Of a stretch of DNA of 64,000 nucleotides, positions 1 through 11,000 are shown one piece after another. The DNA is from Huiozyma naganishii CBS 8797 (Eukaryota > Ascomycota > Saccharomycetes > Saccharomycetales > Saccharomycetaceae), in contig NC_035922.1 in assembly GCF_000348985.1 (NCBI RefSeq), forward strand, positions 1,005,604 through 1,069,603. Reading direction: 5' to 3'. The position numbers and the translations under genes are program-made. Every line of letters starts with the position of its first letter. Position 1 is the first letter of the stretch. The notes under the pieces were generated by a model. It was not told the DNA's origin. It searched no databases and worked only from the letters and a program-made list of their open reading frames with translations.

Positions 1-1130
1 ATTCTACCTCATGTTTAACCACATCATCTGGCAGTGACTCTAATACACACAAAAAGGCTGTCTCCATTGACACTTTGAATAGTACAAATGTCTTAACACC
101 CACAACTAATGTAAGAGTGAGTCTTTACAACAAGTACAACTCTCCTAAAAAGAAACTGCACCGTGAAACCACTGAGGAGTTGATTTCTAAGTTCCAGTTA
201 CCGGACTCTACTTCCAAGCAACGTACTGTGCAGAAGAGATTTTCGAATGTGTCAAATAAACGTATCTCTGATGCTATGAATCTATCGCAGAGCATGGTAT
301 CCATGTTCCGCGATTTAGATGAAGATGTTTCCTCCAACGACGTATCTCAAGCAGAGATGTTAATAGGTGGATTAGGCAAGGGTGAACTAAACGATTTGCC
401 CCAACTTGCAGTAACTGAAGAGGCAGTTGTTCCACAGGTGCCCGAAGAAAAGAAGAGGGTGACAATGCTTTTTGACGATTACGAGGAGAAGATTGCTTCT
501 GAAATCAGTAGAGTGGCCACTATCCAGGAACACAGCGGTGAGCACGAAGTTGAACCAAAGGTGTCAGCTGAACCCGTTCCCTTAGTGACGAAGGAGGTAC
601 AACAGAAACCACCACAAAGGGTGAAACCTGTTAAACCTACTCAACCCTTTCTCACAGAGCAGAAGCAGTTTACACAGCCCGCCGAAACGACTAAACCCAA
701 AATTGTCAATATCAAAAAGATAAAGTCCGCCAAGAGGAACTGGTTTACCAAGCTATTTAGTGGTTTGAAATCGCACTCTCTCCCCGTTAATCTCTCCCAG
801 GAGCACGTCACAACATTACCCTTCGATGATGTTCATACTATAACTTTGAGTGAATTCAGCAAGACTAATATTTCATTCAAATTGCGGACACTTGACAGGA
901 AGAGCACGAAATCAAAAGTAGAGTACGACTGTAAATTCGATAAAGGCAACTTTAAATTCGGGATCAAGATTGTTGGAGAACACACTTGCGCAGGACGCAT
1001 ATGGACTTCCGTTACCATAAGGAAAACTGGAAGAAGTACTGATCAGATGTCCGAGGACGCCTTTTTGACTTTTAACAGGAAGGTTGCCGATGTTTTGAGA
1101 GATCATGAGGCTACCAGTAAATATCCGTAA
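1..1130 (+). CDS. HSL1: Hsl1-type morphogenesis checkpoint kinase, C-terminal part (5' end outside window)
   Basis: The reading frame is open from base 3, without a start codon, to TAA at 1128-1130, so only the last ~375 residues are present. The last ~120 residues (from about base 750) form a KA1-like domain. The middle is low-complexity and charged. In S. cerevisiae HSL1 encodes a Nim1-family kinase at the bud neck that inhibits the Wee1 kinase Swe1; the KA1 domain binds acidic phospholipids and septin-neck membranes. The kinase domain is not visible here. HSL1 is preferred over its relatives GIN4 and KCC4 because UTP11, MTC2, YJU3, MBR1 and BUD2 follow in the order of S. cerevisiae YKL101W to YKL092C. 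YPF1 (YKL100C) is absent between HSL1 and UTP11. Confidence 0.85.
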   Translation, partial: STSCLTTSSGSDSNTHKKAVSIDTLNSTNVLTPTTNVRVSLYNKYNSPKKKLHRETTEELISKFQLPDSTSKQRTVQKRFSNVSNKRISDAMNLSQSMVSMFRDLDEDVSSNDVSQAEMLIGGLGKGELNDLPQLAVTEEAVVPQVPEEKKRVTMLFDDYEEKIASEISRVATIQEHSGEHEVEPKVSAEPVPLVTKEVQQKPPQRVKPVKPTQPFLTEQKQFTQPAETTKPKIVNIKKIKSAKRNWFTKLFSGLKSHSLPVNLSQEHVTTLPFDDVHTITLSEFSKTNISFKLRTLDRKSTKSKVEYDCKFDKGNFKFGIKIVGEHTCAGRIWTSVTIRKTGRSTDQMSEDAFLTFNRKVADVLRDHEATSKYP

Positions 1131-1317
1131 TTAATTAAAAGAATACGTAATAAATAATGATAAACAACACCTACAACAACAATAGAGTTAAAAACTTTTT
1201 TCTTATTGAGATACGTTGTTTAATATACAGGGAGATATTTGAATGTGATGCAAGAATTTTCTATAAAAAGGGTGCTCGATAAGAGTTGCGCAAGTGTACC
1301 ATCTCTATGTAACCTGA

Positions 1318-2073
1318 TTACCTTTTACGTTGTTTTTTCCACTTGAAGGAAATATTACCCTTACTATCGACGACTTTCTTTTTGGAGCCCTTTTTCATGA
1401 CCTCCTTCTGTAGCTCCATTCTTTGTTCCACCTCTTTCATTTGCTTCTCTCTTTCGAGATGCTGTTTCACTATTTTAAATTTCTTCAGTTTCTTTTTATC
1501 AAGGGAGGCCTTTGGCATGATGCTTTCTGCACCCGTTGATTGAACGTTTTGTAAGTTGGCACTCAATTGCTCATTATTCAACCTGTTCTCCCTTCTTTCC
1601 AGCATGTCTTTACTAGTGTTAAAAAATTCCTCTGGCTTAAAATTTTGCAACTGGTCTTTCTCCTCCACAAACACAGTATGCTTCCCGTTTGCCTGGAACA
1701 TCAATTCATCCTGTTTCTTCTGTGCCTTGTTCGATTCGATCAGACGCAAAGTCCTCATGTAGTTAGAATCTTGTGTTTTGAGCAGTTTGACTTGCTCCAT
1801 GCTCAGCGACGTCTCGAGATCCCCATGACGGGACGCTATAAGCAAACCCTTGGAGTCCACTTTCCGCGTGTTCATCGCATGGTAGTACTCATCAGGATTC
1901 CTCTCCTTTGTCTTGCCTCTGAGGATCTTTAGCGTGTTTTGCTTCTTGTGGAAATCCTGGGCTCTTTTGACGTAGTCCTTGTGTTTTTCTAGGAAGCCCA
2001 GTCTGGCTCTCCCAGCCAGCTGGGATCTCTCCCTGTGCTGTTTCTTCTGTACATCATGAACCAATTTGGCCAT
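1318..2073 (-). CDS. UTP11: SSU processome component Utp11
   Basis: 251 residues, close to the 250 of S. cerevisiae Utp11. It starts with the typical MAKLVHDVQKKQHRER and ends in a lysine/arginine-rich tail (KKQRKR). The protein is highly basic with heptad-like, charged helical stretches in the C-terminal half. Utp11 is a U3 snoRNP-associated protein of the small-subunit processome, needed for early 18S rRNA cleavages in the nucleolus. It converges on HSL1 (187-bp spacer). The upstream region has PAC and RRPE motifs (separate entry), as expected for the ribosome-biogenesis regulon. The ATG at 2073 is the first in frame and matches the family N-terminus. Confidence 0.96.
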   Translation of the reverse strand: MAKLVHDVQKKQHRERSQLAGRARLGFLEKHKDYVKRAQDFHKKQNTLKILRGKTKERNPDEYYHAMNTRKVDSKGLLIASRHGDLETSLSMEQVKLLKTQDSNYMRTLRLIESNKAQKKQDELMFQANGKHTVFVEEKDQLQNFKPEEFFNTSKDMLERRENRLNNEQLSANLQNVQSTGAESIMPKASLDKKKLKKFKIVKQHLEREKQMKEVEQRMELQKEVMKKGSKKKVVDSKGNISFKWKKQRKR

Positions 2074-2142
2074 CGCTGCTTACAGTTTTGATGAGTCTCT
2101 TGATCTTCTTGGCACGCGATGACCTACTATTGAAAGGTTCCC

Positions 2143-2173
2143 GATGAGATGGATGGACCTTCAAAAATTTTCC
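2143..2173. promoter_or_regulatory. PAC + RRPE ribosome-biogenesis motifs upstream of UTP11
   Basis: GATGAGAT (2143-2150) matches the PAC core bound by Dot6/Tod6, and AAAAATTTTCC (2163-2173) matches RRPE, bound by Stb3. They lie 13 bp apart and ~70-100 bp upstream of the UTP11 start codon, the usual arrangement in ribosome-biogenesis promoters. The rest of the 2074-2675 spacer towards MTC2 shows nothing else I can name. Confidence 0.7.
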
Positions 2174-2675
2174 AATTTTTATTCCAAAAGCAAATTTGCG
2201 GGAAGTTCATCACGTGCCTGACACATGATGATGTATCGGAACATTTGTAAGTGTCCGTATGAACTGGTGACAATATGTGGATGCATGAAGTGATTCTCAG
2301 AGACAACCGTTGGTTGTTCTTGCTGGTTTACCTGTTGTTTCCCTCCCCCTCCAGCTTTTTTTAGAGAATGTGACCTCATTATAATGAATCTGACGTTATA
2401 AGGTTCTCGCGGTGTCTAGACAAGACAGGGGGTATTGGCCTAGAAGACCATATGCTATAGTACTCCAAGCTAATTGTGTTACATCCACTGCAGACCCTAC
2501 GCGTTAGATAAGCACTAGGGCTCCCTTCAATTGCGACACTAAGAGTAACAAGAAAAATAAAATAAAATATGCTCATCGACTTACAAATAAGAAGTAGATG
2601 TCAGAGTTGTCAGTCTTAGTTTTCCAAAGTTACAGACATTGTATTGGCGCCAGACGTTGAATAACTTGTACTACC

Positions 2676-3830
2676 ATGAGTATTGATACATTCCTTCTAC
2701 CAGATTTCCAAACATGTCTCCGGTACAGCGTGCAGACGAAGAGAAATTTCATTTGCATAGCGAAACGGATTATGAAGGCGGAGGAGAAACAAACCGATAA
2801 GAAGAACCCCAGATCAGCGCCACACGCTGATGTTGAGCCGATACCGTCCATGGAGGATGATATCAAACTTGCCGCTGAAAGAGACGAACCGCCTGCGATC
2901 CAGTTACAAAGGGCGATACATCACCACCAAATTGGTGATAAACTCGTGCTGCGATCGTCGCTTTTAAAGAAAGATTTCGCAGAGCATTTACATCAGAAAT
3001 CGAGCCATCATGAACCCGGGCTTGAGATTGTGATTATCCCAAATATCAATGATATCCCAATACGGGACCAAGGCAGTTTGGTTCGTTGGATGAGGGACAG
3101 TGCAGTGGAGAATGCCCCGCGCATCTTTATAGGGCTGCTACAATGGGATCCGACGAAGGAGGAGACTTGCAGTGGGGAGACTGAATCCAGAGCTGGGACC
3201 AAACGTGATTCTTCGAAAGTACCGTATGAGAAGCACTTGCAATCAAAATTAAAGATTAACGATTGGTTGAGGCACAAGTTTTGGTTTGCATGCTCGATGC
3301 CGAAATCGGACTCGATAAATTCGTCTCTATCTAGTGGGTACTTTAGCGAAGCGGAGAGTTTGACGGATATGGGTGCCAAAGACATAGTAAGGAAGCAACG
3401 AATCGGTGATCTAGGGTACTCGGAGGTCCATATTGAACCATCGCTCCGAAGGTACGTTTTAGATGTAATGGTGCATTTGAGGATACACAGGCTTACGGTA
3501 CATGGGAAGGGAGGTGGTGTACACACAGGGTGCTTAGAAGACATACTGACTTTGGCACAGTTGATGTGTTTGGACGACAACAAAGAATTTGTCACGCCGA
3601 GAGAGATTAAGCAAGCGATGAGATGGTACTTCCCTGTACATCTAATGTTGATTACAAACCCGTTGCTGGACACCAGTATCCTATATGGGAGCAAGATACG
3701 GCTGATCGATGAGTTCCTTTCGAAAGTTGCAAGAATGAAGCAACAGAAATCGTTGGAGTTGGAAAACCCGTTAATTTTAGAGTCGTTGGTTGTCCAAGAC
3801 GTACTGAGTAAAGTAGTTCCCCCTATATAA
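2676..3830 (+). CDS. MTC2: Mtc2-like protein (maintenance of telomere capping 2)
   Basis: 384 residues; S. cerevisiae Mtc2 is about 350. Conserved stretches are the N-terminal LPDFQTCL, EIVIIPNINDI near residue 115, WLRHKFWFAC near 200, RRYVLDVMVHLRIHRLT near 260, and the C-terminus SLVVQDVLSKVVPP. The biochemical role is not established: the S. cerevisiae gene is named from genetic interaction with the cdc13-1 telomere-capping allele. A lysine-rich insertion of ~25 residues after the first 30 residues is longer than I recall from S. cerevisiae. The ATG at 2676 puts LPDFQ close to the N-terminus as in the family. In S. cerevisiae CWP1, CWP2 and YJU2 lie between MTC2 and YJU3; here YJU3 follows directly. 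Confidence 0.88.
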   Translation: MSIDTFLLPDFQTCLRYSVQTKRNFICIAKRIMKAEEKQTDKKNPRSAPHADVEPIPSMEDDIKLAAERDEPPAIQLQRAIHHHQIGDKLVLRSSLLKKDFAEHLHQKSSHHEPGLEIVIIPNINDIPIRDQGSLVRWMRDSAVENAPRIFIGLLQWDPTKEETCSGETESRAGTKRDSSKVPYEKHLQSKLKINDWLRHKFWFACSMPKSDSINSSLSSGYFSEAESLTDMGAKDIVRKQRIGDLGYSEVHIEPSLRRYVLDVMVHLRIHRLTVHGKGGGVHTGCLEDILTLAQLMCLDDNKEFVTPREIKQAMRWYFPVHLMLITNPLLDTSILYGSKIRLIDEFLSKVARMKQQKSLELENPLILESLVVQDVLSKVVPPI

Positions 3831-4038
3831 ACCGATCGCATGTATACAAGTGTTTGTAGCACACACATACATCCCCATCTTGACAACGTGACATTCACTA
3901 TCTTTGCCTCTGGGTGTTTCTTGGTCTGTTTCGTTTTGTTGAGAAAAGAAAGTGCAATTAATTGATGAAATAAACATACAACAACAACGGTTTGGAACTT
4001 CCCAGTGTTAGTAAACGCGTAGATATACCCAGTGGAAT

Positions 4039-4995
4039 ATGTCTAAACAAACGGCGTACCCTTACAAGGTGCAAACAAGCGTTCCTGAATTGCAGTACGA
4101 AACATTTGATGGTGCCAAATTCGCCTATCTGTTCTGGCCAGCCGCTGGAGGTGTCCCTGCTAAGGCACGTATTCTTTTGATCCACGGGTTTGGTGAGTAC
4201 ACTAAGATACAACACCGGTTAATGGACCATTTGGCTCTTGCCGGTTACGAATCGTTCACATTCGACCAAAGAGGTGCCGGTGCCACTTCCCCTGGCAAGT
4301 TAAAGGGTTTGACCAACGAGTACTACACTTTCCATGACTTGGAACATTTTGTCAGTAAGAACCTCGCCGAATGTCAAGAATCACATACACCGCTGTTTCT
4401 TTGGGGCCACTCCATGGGTGGTGGTATCTGTTTGAATTATGCATGCCAGGGGCTCCACAAAAATGAGATAGCAGGGTATGCGACCTCTGGTCCACTGATT
4501 GTATTGCACCCACACAGCCAGCCCAACAAAGCGACCCTTGTGATGTCTCCACTTTTGGCGAAGATGCTACCGAACGTGAGAATCGATACTGGTCTAGACT
4601 TGGAGGGGATAACTTCGGACCCCCAATACAGAGCCTTCTTACAAAACGACAAACCGATGAGTGTGCCCCTGTACGGCAGTTTCAGACAAATCTACGATTT
4701 TCTAGAGCGTGGGAAGAAACTGGCCAACGGCAAGACGGGCTACGTTTCTCGAAATTTCCCCCAGGATAAACCCGTATTAATTCAACACGGCGCGGACGAC
4801 ACCATCAACGACCCAAGTGCGTCTGCCAATTTCATCAAGATTTGTCCAAGTAAAGATAAGATTTTGAAAACGTACCCTGGGATGAGGCACTCAATACTGT
4901 CCCTAGAGACAGATTCTAATTTTGAAGATGTCTTCCGCGATCTGGAAGAATGGCTAGACAATCACTCAGAAAAACCCGCAGCCACAGCGGCCTAA
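4039..4995 (+). CDS. YJU3: Monoacylglycerol lipase Yju3
   Basis: 318 residues (S. cerevisiae 313). An alpha/beta-hydrolase with the nucleophile elbow GHSMG (Ser125), an acid in HGADDTIND (Asp253/254) and a catalytic histidine in MRHS (His284). The oxyanion motif is IHGFGEY near residue 49. Yju3 hydrolyses monoacylglycerols to fatty acid and glycerol on lipid droplets and outer mitochondrial membrane, and also acts on fatty acid ethyl esters. There is no signal peptide. The start is clear: the next upstream codons lie in the spacer and MSKQTAYPY resembles the family start. A poly-A-rich tract follows the stop. Confidence 0.96.
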   Translation: MSKQTAYPYKVQTSVPELQYETFDGAKFAYLFWPAAGGVPAKARILLIHGFGEYTKIQHRLMDHLALAGYESFTFDQRGAGATSPGKLKGLTNEYYTFHDLEHFVSKNLAECQESHTPLFLWGHSMGGGICLNYACQGLHKNEIAGYATSGPLIVLHPHSQPNKATLVMSPLLAKMLPNVRIDTGLDLEGITSDPQYRAFLQNDKPMSVPLYGSFRQIYDFLERGKKLANGKTGYVSRNFPQDKPVLIQHGADDTINDPSASANFIKICPSKDKILKTYPGMRHSILSLETDSNFEDVFRDLEEWLDNHSEKPAATAA

Positions 4996-6590
4996 CGAAA
5001 AAAAAAAGGAAAAAAAACCAAGAAAAAAAAGCGCGTTTTGCAAGAACATTATCTAATACTCTATAGAATTATTATATAATGGTCTCTCTATAGAAAAATA
5101 TGCACTTATTCACACGCATTCATATGCACGCATGCACGCATGCCTCCTGGAAGTTCCCAAGGACAGACTCTTGTTATCAGTATTCAGTATTCTGTAGAAG
5201 ACGTGATAGCGAAAAAACAAACACGCCTTTGTCATAATCTCGAACACTCAGATGGCATAGATACCAATAGCCCAAGGAGACTTCCCTTGCATCCCGCTTC
5301 CAGGCACACTGGATGGGGTGATGAACAAATGAAAACTCACACCTTTGATTGGCTGGAGGGGAAGCCATGATCTGCGAGGAGACACACTTGTGCACCTGGA
5401 CTTCTTAACCTCCGTAGGGCCATTTCTGGTGCTCCCTAAGGCTCCCTGAAACGTCGAAAAAAAATAAAAATAAAACAAAACCGCTGTTAAGGATTTTCGA
5501 GGCCAGAGCCTGTAATCCCCATTGGTCTGTGTAGTCCACGACGGACTCCCTGCTGTGCTGCTCCGACCACTGCCGCACGCACTGTTTGGCAGTGGCGGGG
5601 TGGAGAATTGGAGTGAGGGGACGGGGGAGACACTACACAGAGACAGAACGTAGCCGTACGGCGTGGTCTCCCTTACCGCCCCTACGGCTCCTGCGGCCCG
5701 TACGCTGAAAGCAGCCAGATGGAGAGAGAATTTCATTTCCCATTGCAGACTGACGCCTCGCCCCCGCCGCTCCACGGGCCCTTCTGGGGAGCTGCGTGGG
5801 AGGACAAAAGCCAGACTCGTCCATTGTGCTCTTGTGAGGGCGAGCACAATGGCCGAAGGGAACAAAATAAGGGTATACGGACGCCAAAGGCCGAGTATAA
5901 TGGGGGCCAAGGGAGGAGGGGAAGAGCGGGCGCCACGGAGATGAGTTTCCGAATCGGGACGGCCCGGAAAAAAAACAACCACGGCACAACAGCGGGAAAA
6001 ATGGAGAAAAAGAGGGGAGAAACGTGTGTATGCGCCATTTATCTTCGCCCACTGTGCCTACGAACCGGTGATGCGCGGTACCCGTAATAACTGAATAATA
6101 ACAGTGTGCTACAAGAGTATAATGCACGGCTGTTTGCCGGGGTTTTCTTCCGTTGCCTACAGGTGCATTTTTTCATTTGCGTATTATGTTAGTATTATTC
6201 GAAGATTACTATATATATGTACGTGGGTGAGTGTATATGGTCTTGCGGTATGCGGTGTAAACAATGTTCCTTACCGTAGTAGTAGTGTTATGTTTATCAG
6301 TTCTCCCCTCTCGATACATATATGCGTGTGTGAGTGAGTGAGTGAGTGTCTTCTTCTTCTTCTTCTTCTTCTGTTTCGTCTTTTTCTTTTTTTTATTTAT
6401 TACTTCTTCTACGTAAGTGAAACCTCGGACCTGTTTTTAGAATACAGACAGATTTATTTTCGTCGACTTGTTTCTAGTTTGAATGCTTTGAGAAAATACT
6501 CTTACTTTCCAAAAAAAAATAGAAGAAGTTGTGTTCCCCCCCCCCCATTTTTTAAAGGTTTTCTCTCTTCCTGAAAGCAAAAGAAAAAGT
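4996..6590. other. Long YJU3-MBR1 spacer, no convincing gene
   Basis: About 1.6 kb upstream of MBR1. It begins with A-rich 3' sequence and short CATGCACG repeats (5119-5140), is GC-rich at 5500-5950, then T-rich with simple repeats up to the MBR1 start. A 244-codon minus-strand frame (5248-5982) and overlapping plus-strand frames exist only because of the GC-rich patch and look like no protein I know. CCAAT boxes (reverse: gattggctg near 5343, cattggtc near 5520) could be Hap2/3/4/5 sites, which would fit the respiratory role of MBR1. A run of 11 C (6536-6546) lies 45 bp before the ATG. Confidence 0.5.
6326..6372. repeat. Simple repeats (GTGA)n then (TCT)n
   Basis: Tandem GTGA units (about 6330-6348) pass directly into TCT trinucleotide units (6349-6372) in the MBR1 leader/promoter. 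They probably vary in length between strains. Confidence 0.9.
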
Positions 6591-7853
6591 ATGGTTAACG
6601 ACCATATTGCATCACAAATTACTACCGCCGGTGCAAATCATGCCGATGAGGCTACTACACCTGTTGATATAGTGGCAGACTCTAACTGTGGTCAACAACA
6701 AAAAATAGATGAATCAAATGGTGATGGTGATTTGCTAGGAATATTCGAAAGAGGCGTCCAGGATCCCTTCTGTCATGACTGTGACAAAGAAGATTGTTCA
6801 ATGTCTCCTACACATACGGACCAGTGCAAGTGCTCCAGTGGTGGGGGTGTATGTTTCCCTGTCCAGGAAGAACTGAATTTAAATGACGAGGCGACGAACA
6901 GGAACCTAGGTTTAAATTCAGACCCTTTTGTGGAATCTCTAACAGCGGCCGCTGATGCGAACCTCTCCGCCGACGGTGTTGATCCCCTTGTGAATGATGA
7001 TTTGGAAATGACACCAGCTACTATCGCAGACCAAGACCAGGGAAGACAAGACTTGCAGCAGTTGGTAACCCCATCTTGGACTAACCCTTTCACATCCTCA
7101 GAAGTGCCGCATCAGCAACGAACTGTACCACAGAATACACCAAGGGCACTTCAAAAAGCACAGACATTGTCGTACATGCCACAGTACCATGTAAGAAATA
7201 ACAGCGCCAACGACAGAGATTTGAGAAGTAGCACCGCCGGGACTACTGTTGGCGGCAACAATAATACGACAACAACAACGTCACCAAACCTCCTGAGGAG
7301 GTCCAGGACAAACAGCAGTTCACTGATACAGCACTTATCCACAAGGAAACCTGTAACGTCAAAACCTTTGCGGAAAAGTGTATCGATAAGTTTCCCATCG
7401 TTCTCGCAGAATCCATGGGAGGCAGTCAAGAGTCACAACGCATCCAAGAGCAGTAACAGCAACAATGACACCGTTACCGCTGCGAACAGCGACGGGTCAG
7501 TGATCTTCTCCCAAAGACCCAGGTTCTCCACTCAGTCATCCTCCTCGTCGTCATTTTTGACACACTTGTACGGACTCGAGAAATATGTCTCCTCGGACTT
7601 GGACGCTCTTTCGACAAAGGACTACCTCCAGGACACGAGTGAGGACCTGAGACGGCCGTCGTTGAGGACGAAAAGCACAACTAGGTCCGTGTCATTCGAT
7701 AACTACAACGGTAGACCCATTGACCTCAACGATATTAACTTCAGTTCTCAATCAGACTTAAACCTGTCAAACTACGAGTTTACCAACAGGAGGAAAAGGC
7801 GGCAATCGTACATCGAGAAATCGTTGTCTAACTCCTTCTCACAAAACACTTGA
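6591..7853 (+). CDS. MBR1: Mbr1/Isf1-like protein
   Basis: 420 residues from ATG 6591, longer than S. cerevisiae Mbr1 (339) and Isf1 (375). The chain is mostly low-complexity: Ser/Thr/Asn-rich with acidic patches. There are serine-basic clusters (RKSVSISFPSFSQNPWE near residue 265; RRKRRQSYIEKSLSNSF at the C-terminus) of the kind conserved in this family, possible sites of PKA-type phosphorylation. MBR1 supports mitochondrial function and growth on glycerol by an unknown mechanism. The assignment rests mainly on position between YJU3 and BUD2 (YKL094W-YKL092C) and only partly on sequence. An upstream GTG-started extension through the C11 run is not credible. Confidence 0.72.
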   Translation: MVNDHIASQITTAGANHADEATTPVDIVADSNCGQQQKIDESNGDGDLLGIFERGVQDPFCHDCDKEDCSMSPTHTDQCKCSSGGGVCFPVQEELNLNDEATNRNLGLNSDPFVESLTAAADANLSADGVDPLVNDDLEMTPATIADQDQGRQDLQQLVTPSWTNPFTSSEVPHQQRTVPQNTPRALQKAQTLSYMPQYHVRNNSANDRDLRSSTAGTTVGGNNNTTTTTSPNLLRRSRTNSSSLIQHLSTRKPVTSKPLRKSVSISFPSFSQNPWEAVKSHNASKSSNSNNDTVTAANSDGSVIFSQRPRFSTQSSSSSSFLTHLYGLEKYVSSDLDALSTKDYLQDTSEDLRRPSLRTKSTTRSVSFDNYNGRPIDLNDINFSSQSDLNLSNYEFTNRRKRRQSYIEKSLSNSFSQNT

Positions 7854-8039
7854 CATCACGGGTACCAAACAATACAAAACTGATATACTTTTTTTTCGAG
7901 AGCAGGCGAGTCCGGTCGACTTCGAACATTCACATTATCCATATTCTTACTATTTTGTTTCAGTAATATTTTCTATTTTTTCTTTCTATTGGTATAGGTT
8001 ATTTATCTATACTATATATTAGGTTTTCCCCAGTTCATA

Positions 8040-11000
8040 TCATTCAGTATCATTAGCATTGAGTTTCTTGCTAAACCACCGGCCTAATTTGAAACTGGAC
8101 TTGGTTTCCCCCTTGCTATACGTACCAGCATCCTTAGCTGCCGTTGTATCGCCCTTGATCATTCTCGACAGTTTTTCAGATGTCAGTTTTGACAAAGTCC
8201 GTTTGGGTATTGTCGCACTATCCCCCCGCACTACTCGACGTTCCGGAACTCGACAGCTGAACAGGGGATTGATGGGGGTCGTTAAGAGATGCACAGTATT
8301 GAGAGTAGTCGAAACCCTCGTTCTCACCATCAAACACTCTTTTGAACCGTGACTTCCGAGCAAATGTATCATTTCTGTCAAAAACACATGACCGTCCGCC
8401 GTTTNNNATATACAGTCGCTCAGCAAGTAGTTGAGAATACTCTGGTTGCCCAGGATCGCCTCTGCCGGATGCTCATAGTCGGTCAAGACATTCATCAAAC
8501 GTTCAAGTTTATGGCCCAACAATGATGCCTCTTGTAACAAACTTTCAAGAGCGCCAGCCTCATCCCCTCGGGATTTCAACTTTGTACTTGACTCAACGCT
8601 CAAACCATCTTTCTCATCTTGCTCGTTACCATTTAGATGGAGCTTTTGCATGAAGTCATCACCAAAAATGTCAGTGTTATTTTCGGTGATCTTTTCAAAC
8701 TCCAACTCACCTATTGCAGCAATCTGGCTTCTTCTCACATTCAAAATTTCATCCGCCTTTGGTGTAGCCTCTCGGTCAGGATTTGTCTTATTTAGCAAGC
8801 CCACAAAATCAGAAAACATCAAATACTTATCAATCAGATACGGGATAGACGGTAGTTCCTTCAGAATCGAGGTGTCAACCATAAGTTTCGGTCTTACCAG
8901 GTTTTTGCTCAACTTCAATTTTGCCTCATTAAAATCTAGCTTCTTTTCAGTAACTTTATCGACGTACTCAAGTAATTCATTCTCGTGTGCATCTATGAAC
9001 CCGTTCATGATAGGCATCCAGGGCTCCTTTTGACCAAAGGGCGTTAAAGTCGACAAGCCCAACAGTACTTTTGTTATCAAAGTCACGGTTCTTCTAGTTT
9101 CGTCTGTCAAATGATACTCGGTGAGATTGAATAGTTTAGGATTAAGAATTACAGGACAAAAAAATCTCAGGAACAAGATACCGGATACCCCTTGTAAGTT
9201 CACCTGTGATGTACCATCAATACACGTTTTCTCCAAGTATCTTCTCATATTCTTCAATTGCCTTTTGATCTCTTCAGGTAGATCATTGCTTGTCTCATAA
9301 ATTACCCTCCAGAGTCTACCAGCCCATTTAGTCAGTCGTTTTCGATTCTCTTCAACAGTCCTCGAAAGCTCGGCACCATCCAGTTTAATGCGGGAGGGAT
9401 CAATCTCGCATGATTTGCGTTCTCTTATAATGGCCCGAAGAATACCGCCAATTGCTTTTTCCAAATACTCGGAACCCACTCTATAAAAATAAATCTCTAT
9501 CGACTTTGTAAAGATTGAGTTGCCCCGGAATAGAGAGTTGTAAATGTGAACGTTCGTTAAATTATTGCTAGAATTTTTCAGTACCGCCTTATCTATGCTG
9601 GCAATTTCATTCTCTAACAGCGTTTGAAACCATTCATCTTCCCTACCGACAGACTGAAACACATCTAAACAGATTTGGGAGACGTCGCGCAATTGCGGTG
9701 AACCTTCTTCGGAGTTCATGTAATGATAAACACGCTCCGTAATATGGGCTAGGCTTAGCTTGCTCAAAAGCTTTTCAAACTGAACAAAGTTAACTGGTGG
9801 CAGAACAAAGTTCAAGTTTGAGTTAATCTTGAAACACAGATTCCCCAGTTGGAAGTTTTTGTTTTCGCATGAGAATAATGGCCTTCGCGTTTCATTGAGG
9901 TAATCTTGCGAATTAAGCATATCTTGAGTGAGATCAATAATGGCGAGCGTTTTGGAACTTGGATTCCCTGTTGTGCTAAACTTCGTTTGCTGAAGACGGA
10001 GCGAGATGTTTTTAACATCAACAGTTTCGTTGAATTCATATTCCTCCCTCCAAAACGGGGTATTTGTATTACAGACCAACGGTGTTCTTGCTACCACACG
10101 ATCCCAAAGAAGTATCTCAACCTGAAGACCATATCCAGACTCATGGTTGGTGTCAAGGTTTATCCCTTCCAGATTTGCTTCGAGAACAGATATCTTGAAC
10201 TTGTTAGCAACTCTTAGTTCGTTTGATTTATCAGAGCCAGTCAGAGACAGACGCTCTGCAATAGCGAATGATTTCAAAGCTACTAACCAATCCTCCATAT
10301 CAATCCTCAGTGGGAACTGCAAAACGAGGCTTTCTGGAGTATTATTATTCACTTTGCCATACAAAGTTTCTTTGTCAAAGAGCTGTAACTGTTGTCTTAA
10401 TTGGGGGAGTGCATCCAAAATCAAGCAATGACTATTCTGAAAAAGTGACGGGCTCAGTATGGAAATTTCAGATCGAAGTAACTGTTTAGTGTCTATCGAA
10501 AATATTACAGCGCCATCATTTTGGCAAATAAATTTAACAGAACCATCGGAGCTCAATACACCCATGACTGAGAGCCAGTCGTAGTCACAAGTCTGATCGC
10601 ATAGCAATGGTTTGGGAAAGTTGGATAGTACTGCATTATCAAGCTTTTTTGCAACCACGCTCTGCGGGATTGGGCCAAAAACATTCAACTGACACACCAA
10701 CAAGTTTTCAGGATTACTTCTATGTCTCTTTGATACAGGGTATTTGAATAGCTTGATTTTGTTAAATATCCCATCTCTTCTCAAAGCACTCCACCATGTC
10801 AGGGCTGAAAAGAGTTCTTTGAATTTAATTGGGCTTAGTGCCTGTAAATAGTAGTTAGGCTGCTCTTGATTATTCACTTCTATACGAAGTATTGGGATTG
10901 CTTGCTTGGAATTAAGAATCTGAATTGAGCATTGTTGCAGGTTCCTGACAATAGCGTGTTTTGATGAAGAATCCTCTTGCTTGAATGCAATAACAGCAGT

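Noticed and set aside
3008..3898. 296-codon ORF antisense to MTC2
   Set aside because: Shadow of MTC2, which has clear family blocks on the plus strand.
5248..5982. 244-codon minus-strand ORF in the MBR1 upstream region
   Set aside because: GC-rich, Pro/Ser/Arg-rich translation without family resemblance and overlapped by equally long frames on the other strand.
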